A stretch of 6,641 bases of DNA. Source: Nitrospirota bacterium. GTDB taxonomy: Bacteria > Nitrospirota > Thermodesulfovibrionia > UBA6902 > BMS3Bbin08. Of the stretch, positions 5,748 through 6,641 are shown in pieces; positions within the stretch are counted from its first letter, which is position 1; each line of letters starts with the position of its first letter. Below the pieces are notes generated by a model. The model was not told the origin of the DNA and did no database searches. It was given only the letters and a program-made list of their open reading frames with translations. Position numbers and translations under genes: made by a program. Location: assembly GCA_016208845.1 (NCBI GenBank), contig JACQXH010000028.1, positions 1 through 6,641 of the forward strand, in the 5' to 3' direction.

Positions 5748-6041
5748 GTGATTCAATCTTTTAAAGACAAGGGAACGGAAGATATTTTTAACGGTAAAAA
5801 TTCTAAAGAAGCAAGGAGAACATGCCCTCAATCGTTGTGGAAGATTGCATCAAGGAAATTGGACCGGCTTGATTCTGTAACTCATCTAAATGAACTGCGT
5901 GTTCCCCCAAGCAATAAATTGGAAGCACTGACAAGAGATAGAAAAGGACAATATAGCATAAGGATAAATGATCAATATCGTATATGTTTCACATGGCCGG
6001 AATCCGGACCGGAAAAAGTAGAGATTACGGATTATCATTAA
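5748..6041 (+). CDS. higB: HigB-type toxin of a type II toxin-antitoxin system (RelE superfamily)
   Basis: This 97-residue protein begins MIQSFKDKGTEDIFNG and is recognisable over its whole length as the HigB/plasmid-killer family, ribosome-dependent mRNA interferases that cut transcripts during translation. The family signatures are present: a basic helix WKIASRKLDRLD (31-42), RVPPSNKLEAL (51-61), GQYSIRINDQYRICF (67-81) forming the core strands with the basic and aromatic active-site residues, and the closing EITDYH (92-97). The start is GTG at 5748: an in-frame TAA at 5736-5738 rules out a longer version, and the family N-terminus fits exactly. No good Shine-Dalgarno is seen, so toxin translation may be kept low. 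Toxin-first order, with higA 30 bp downstream, is the hallmark of higBA operons. The sequence appears intact and probably active. Confidence 0.93.
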   Translation: MIQSFKDKGTEDIFNGKNSKEARRTCPQSLWKIASRKLDRLDSVTHLNELRVPPSNKLEALTRDRKGQYSIRINDQYRICFTWPESGPEKVEITDYH

Positions 6042-6071
6042 CAGGAAACAAAATGTTTTATGGAGGTAAAT

Positions 6072-6395
6072 ATGATTCGCATACCGACACATAGGGAGCC
6101 GACCCACCCCGGGGAGATGCTTCTTGAAGAATTTTTAATTCCTATGGGTATCACCCAGCGGGAGCTGGCAAAGGGAATTCATGTCCCCTATCAGAGGATT
6201 AATGAAATTATTAATAAACGTCGTGGTGTGACACCCAGTACAGCTTTACGGCTCGCAAAATTCTTTGGGGTTTCAGAAGATTTCTGGATGAATCTGCAAC
6301 TCAGGTGGGATATATATAAAGCGAAACGTAATGAGGCTAATGAATTAAAGACAATCAGTGCCATCAGAACGAACGGGGTGCTGGTACAGTCATAG
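6072..6395 (+). CDS. higA: HigA-type antitoxin (XRE-family DNA-binding protein)
   Basis: This 107-residue partner of HigB has the HigA/VapI pattern: an N-terminal THPGEMLLEEFL (11-22), a helix-turn-helix at about 26-65 (ITQRELAKGIHVPYQRINEI, then TPSTALRLAKFF), and the FGVSEDFWMNLQ motif (65-76) that follows it in this family. It neutralises HigB by direct binding and represses the operon with the toxin as co-repressor. I chose ATG 6072, which has GGAGG (6062-6066) 5 nt upstream. An in-frame ATG at 6060 overlaps that ribosome site and would add four residues. This strong site, against none for higB, would favour antitoxin over toxin synthesis. The C-terminal tail after AIR (97-99) is short and not recognisable. 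The right 53-bp direct repeat begins 26 bp after the stop. Confidence 0.94.
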   Translation: MIRIPTHREPTHPGEMLLEEFLIPMGITQRELAKGIHVPYQRINEIINKRRGVTPSTALRLAKFFGVSEDFWMNLQLRWDIYKAKRNEANELKTISAIRTNGVLVQS

Positions 6396-6421
6396 TCCTT
6401 GAGAGAAAAGAAGAAATAAGC

Positions 6422-6474
6422 CAGTTATTAACATAATACATACATAAGTGAGCAAAGGGAAAATATATATTAAG
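6422..6474. repeat. Right 53-bp direct repeat flanking higBA
   Basis: This is the partner of 5614-5666, 43 of 53 identical and in the same orientation. It sits 26 bp after higA and about 29 bp before the presumed end of the IS element. Similarity stops abruptly after TTAAG at 6474, where the left copy continues with unrelated sequence. Confidence 0.75.
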
Positions 6475-6503
6475 TCGAGGCATGACAAGGATTTTTCTGT
6501 TTA

Positions 6504-6641
6504 GGAGCCTGTCGGACTTAGGGCGTGAGTAGTGTAAAATAGACGCATGAGAAAATTTATAGACATAGACAGAGAAACACCAATGTTGTTGCCATGCGAT
6601 TTGAGGGACTGGATACCGGAAGACGATATGGTGCATTTCAT
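6504..6641 (+). mobile_element. Left end of an IS1182-like insertion sequence (partial)
   Basis: The bases at about 6504-6521 (GGAGCCTGTCGGACTTAG) look like the outer end of an IS1182-type element and lie 26 bp before a transposase start. The exact terminus and any target duplication cannot be fixed because the other end lies beyond the window. A TAAAAT at 6535-6540 could serve as the -10 box for the transposase. Confidence 0.55.
6547..6641 (+). CDS. IS1182-family-like transposase, N-terminal fragment
   Basis: Thirty-one complete codons are visible before the window ends, starting MRKFIDIDRETPMLLPCDLR and continuing with DWIPEDDMVHF. The pattern of a short basic start, then LLP, a DLRDW(I/V)PEDD acidic patch and V(H/R)F is the N-terminal DUF772-type region of IS1182-family DDE transposases, which move the element by cut-and-paste. 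The catalytic residues lie beyond the window, so whether the gene is intact is unknown. The ATG at 6547 has no clear ribosome site. The sequence immediately upstream resembles an IS end, which supports the start. Confidence 0.75.
   Translation, partial: MRKFIDIDRETPMLLPCDLRDWIPEDDMVHF

Noticed and set aside
5886..6107. Minus-strand 73-codon frame over higB
   Set aside because: It is antisense to a clear HigB gene with no supporting signal.
6364..6636. Minus-strand 90-codon frame across the IS end
   Set aside because: It crosses the direct repeat, the IS terminus and the transposase start in antisense and has no family likeness.

Overview
The window reads as a bacterial chromosomal segment in which a few conserved housekeeping genes are surrounded by mobile or accessory sequence. 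Moderate GC, the style of the MoaA, Mfd and Trm112-like proteins, a bacterial TrmB-family regulator, and scattered CACGGAT/CACAGAT repeats suggest an environmental Gram-negative lineage such as Nitrospirota or Desulfobacterota. That assignment is an inference from protein style only.

Left edge (1-327): the C-terminal 43 residues of a tyrosine recombinase with an integron-integrase-like tail. It is followed by an intergenic stretch carrying two copies of a repeat built from CACRGAY heptamers spaced 10 bp apart, interrupted by a CCTGCC/GGCAGG hairpin.

Core (328-4256): moaA (molybdenum cofactor step 1) lies on the minus strand and diverges from mfd (transcription-repair coupling factor) on the plus strand. 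mfd is not intact. An N-terminal 174-codon frame and a 755-codon frame are out of register, and the sequence joining them appears to lack about 150-200 residues of the UvrB-like region. A GC-rich hairpin sits at the junction, and three normally conserved motor-domain residues look substituted. Another copy of the hairpin repeat begins at, and supplies, the mfd stop codon.

Middle (4257-5443): a TrmB-family winged-helix regulator has a 24-bp near-perfect palindrome ending 3 bp before its ATG, a strong candidate for an autoregulatory operator. A convergent small zinc-ribbon Trm112/UPF0434-like gene has a clear promoter and a full Shine-Dalgarno.

Right (5444-6641): an AT-rich gap of about 300 bp holds two more repeat copies. 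It is followed by a HigB/HigA toxin-antitoxin operon bracketed by a 53-bp imperfect direct repeat (43/53 identical, offset exactly 808 bp). The window ends inside the 5' part of an IS1182-like transposase gene preceded by a likely IS end. Recombinase, toxin-antitoxin module, IS element and dispersed repeats together mark this as a rearrangement-prone locus, which fits the damaged mfd. I see no complete new multi-gene system. The best leads are the HigBA-flanking repeats, the periodic hairpin repeat family, the TrmB operator and the broken mfd.
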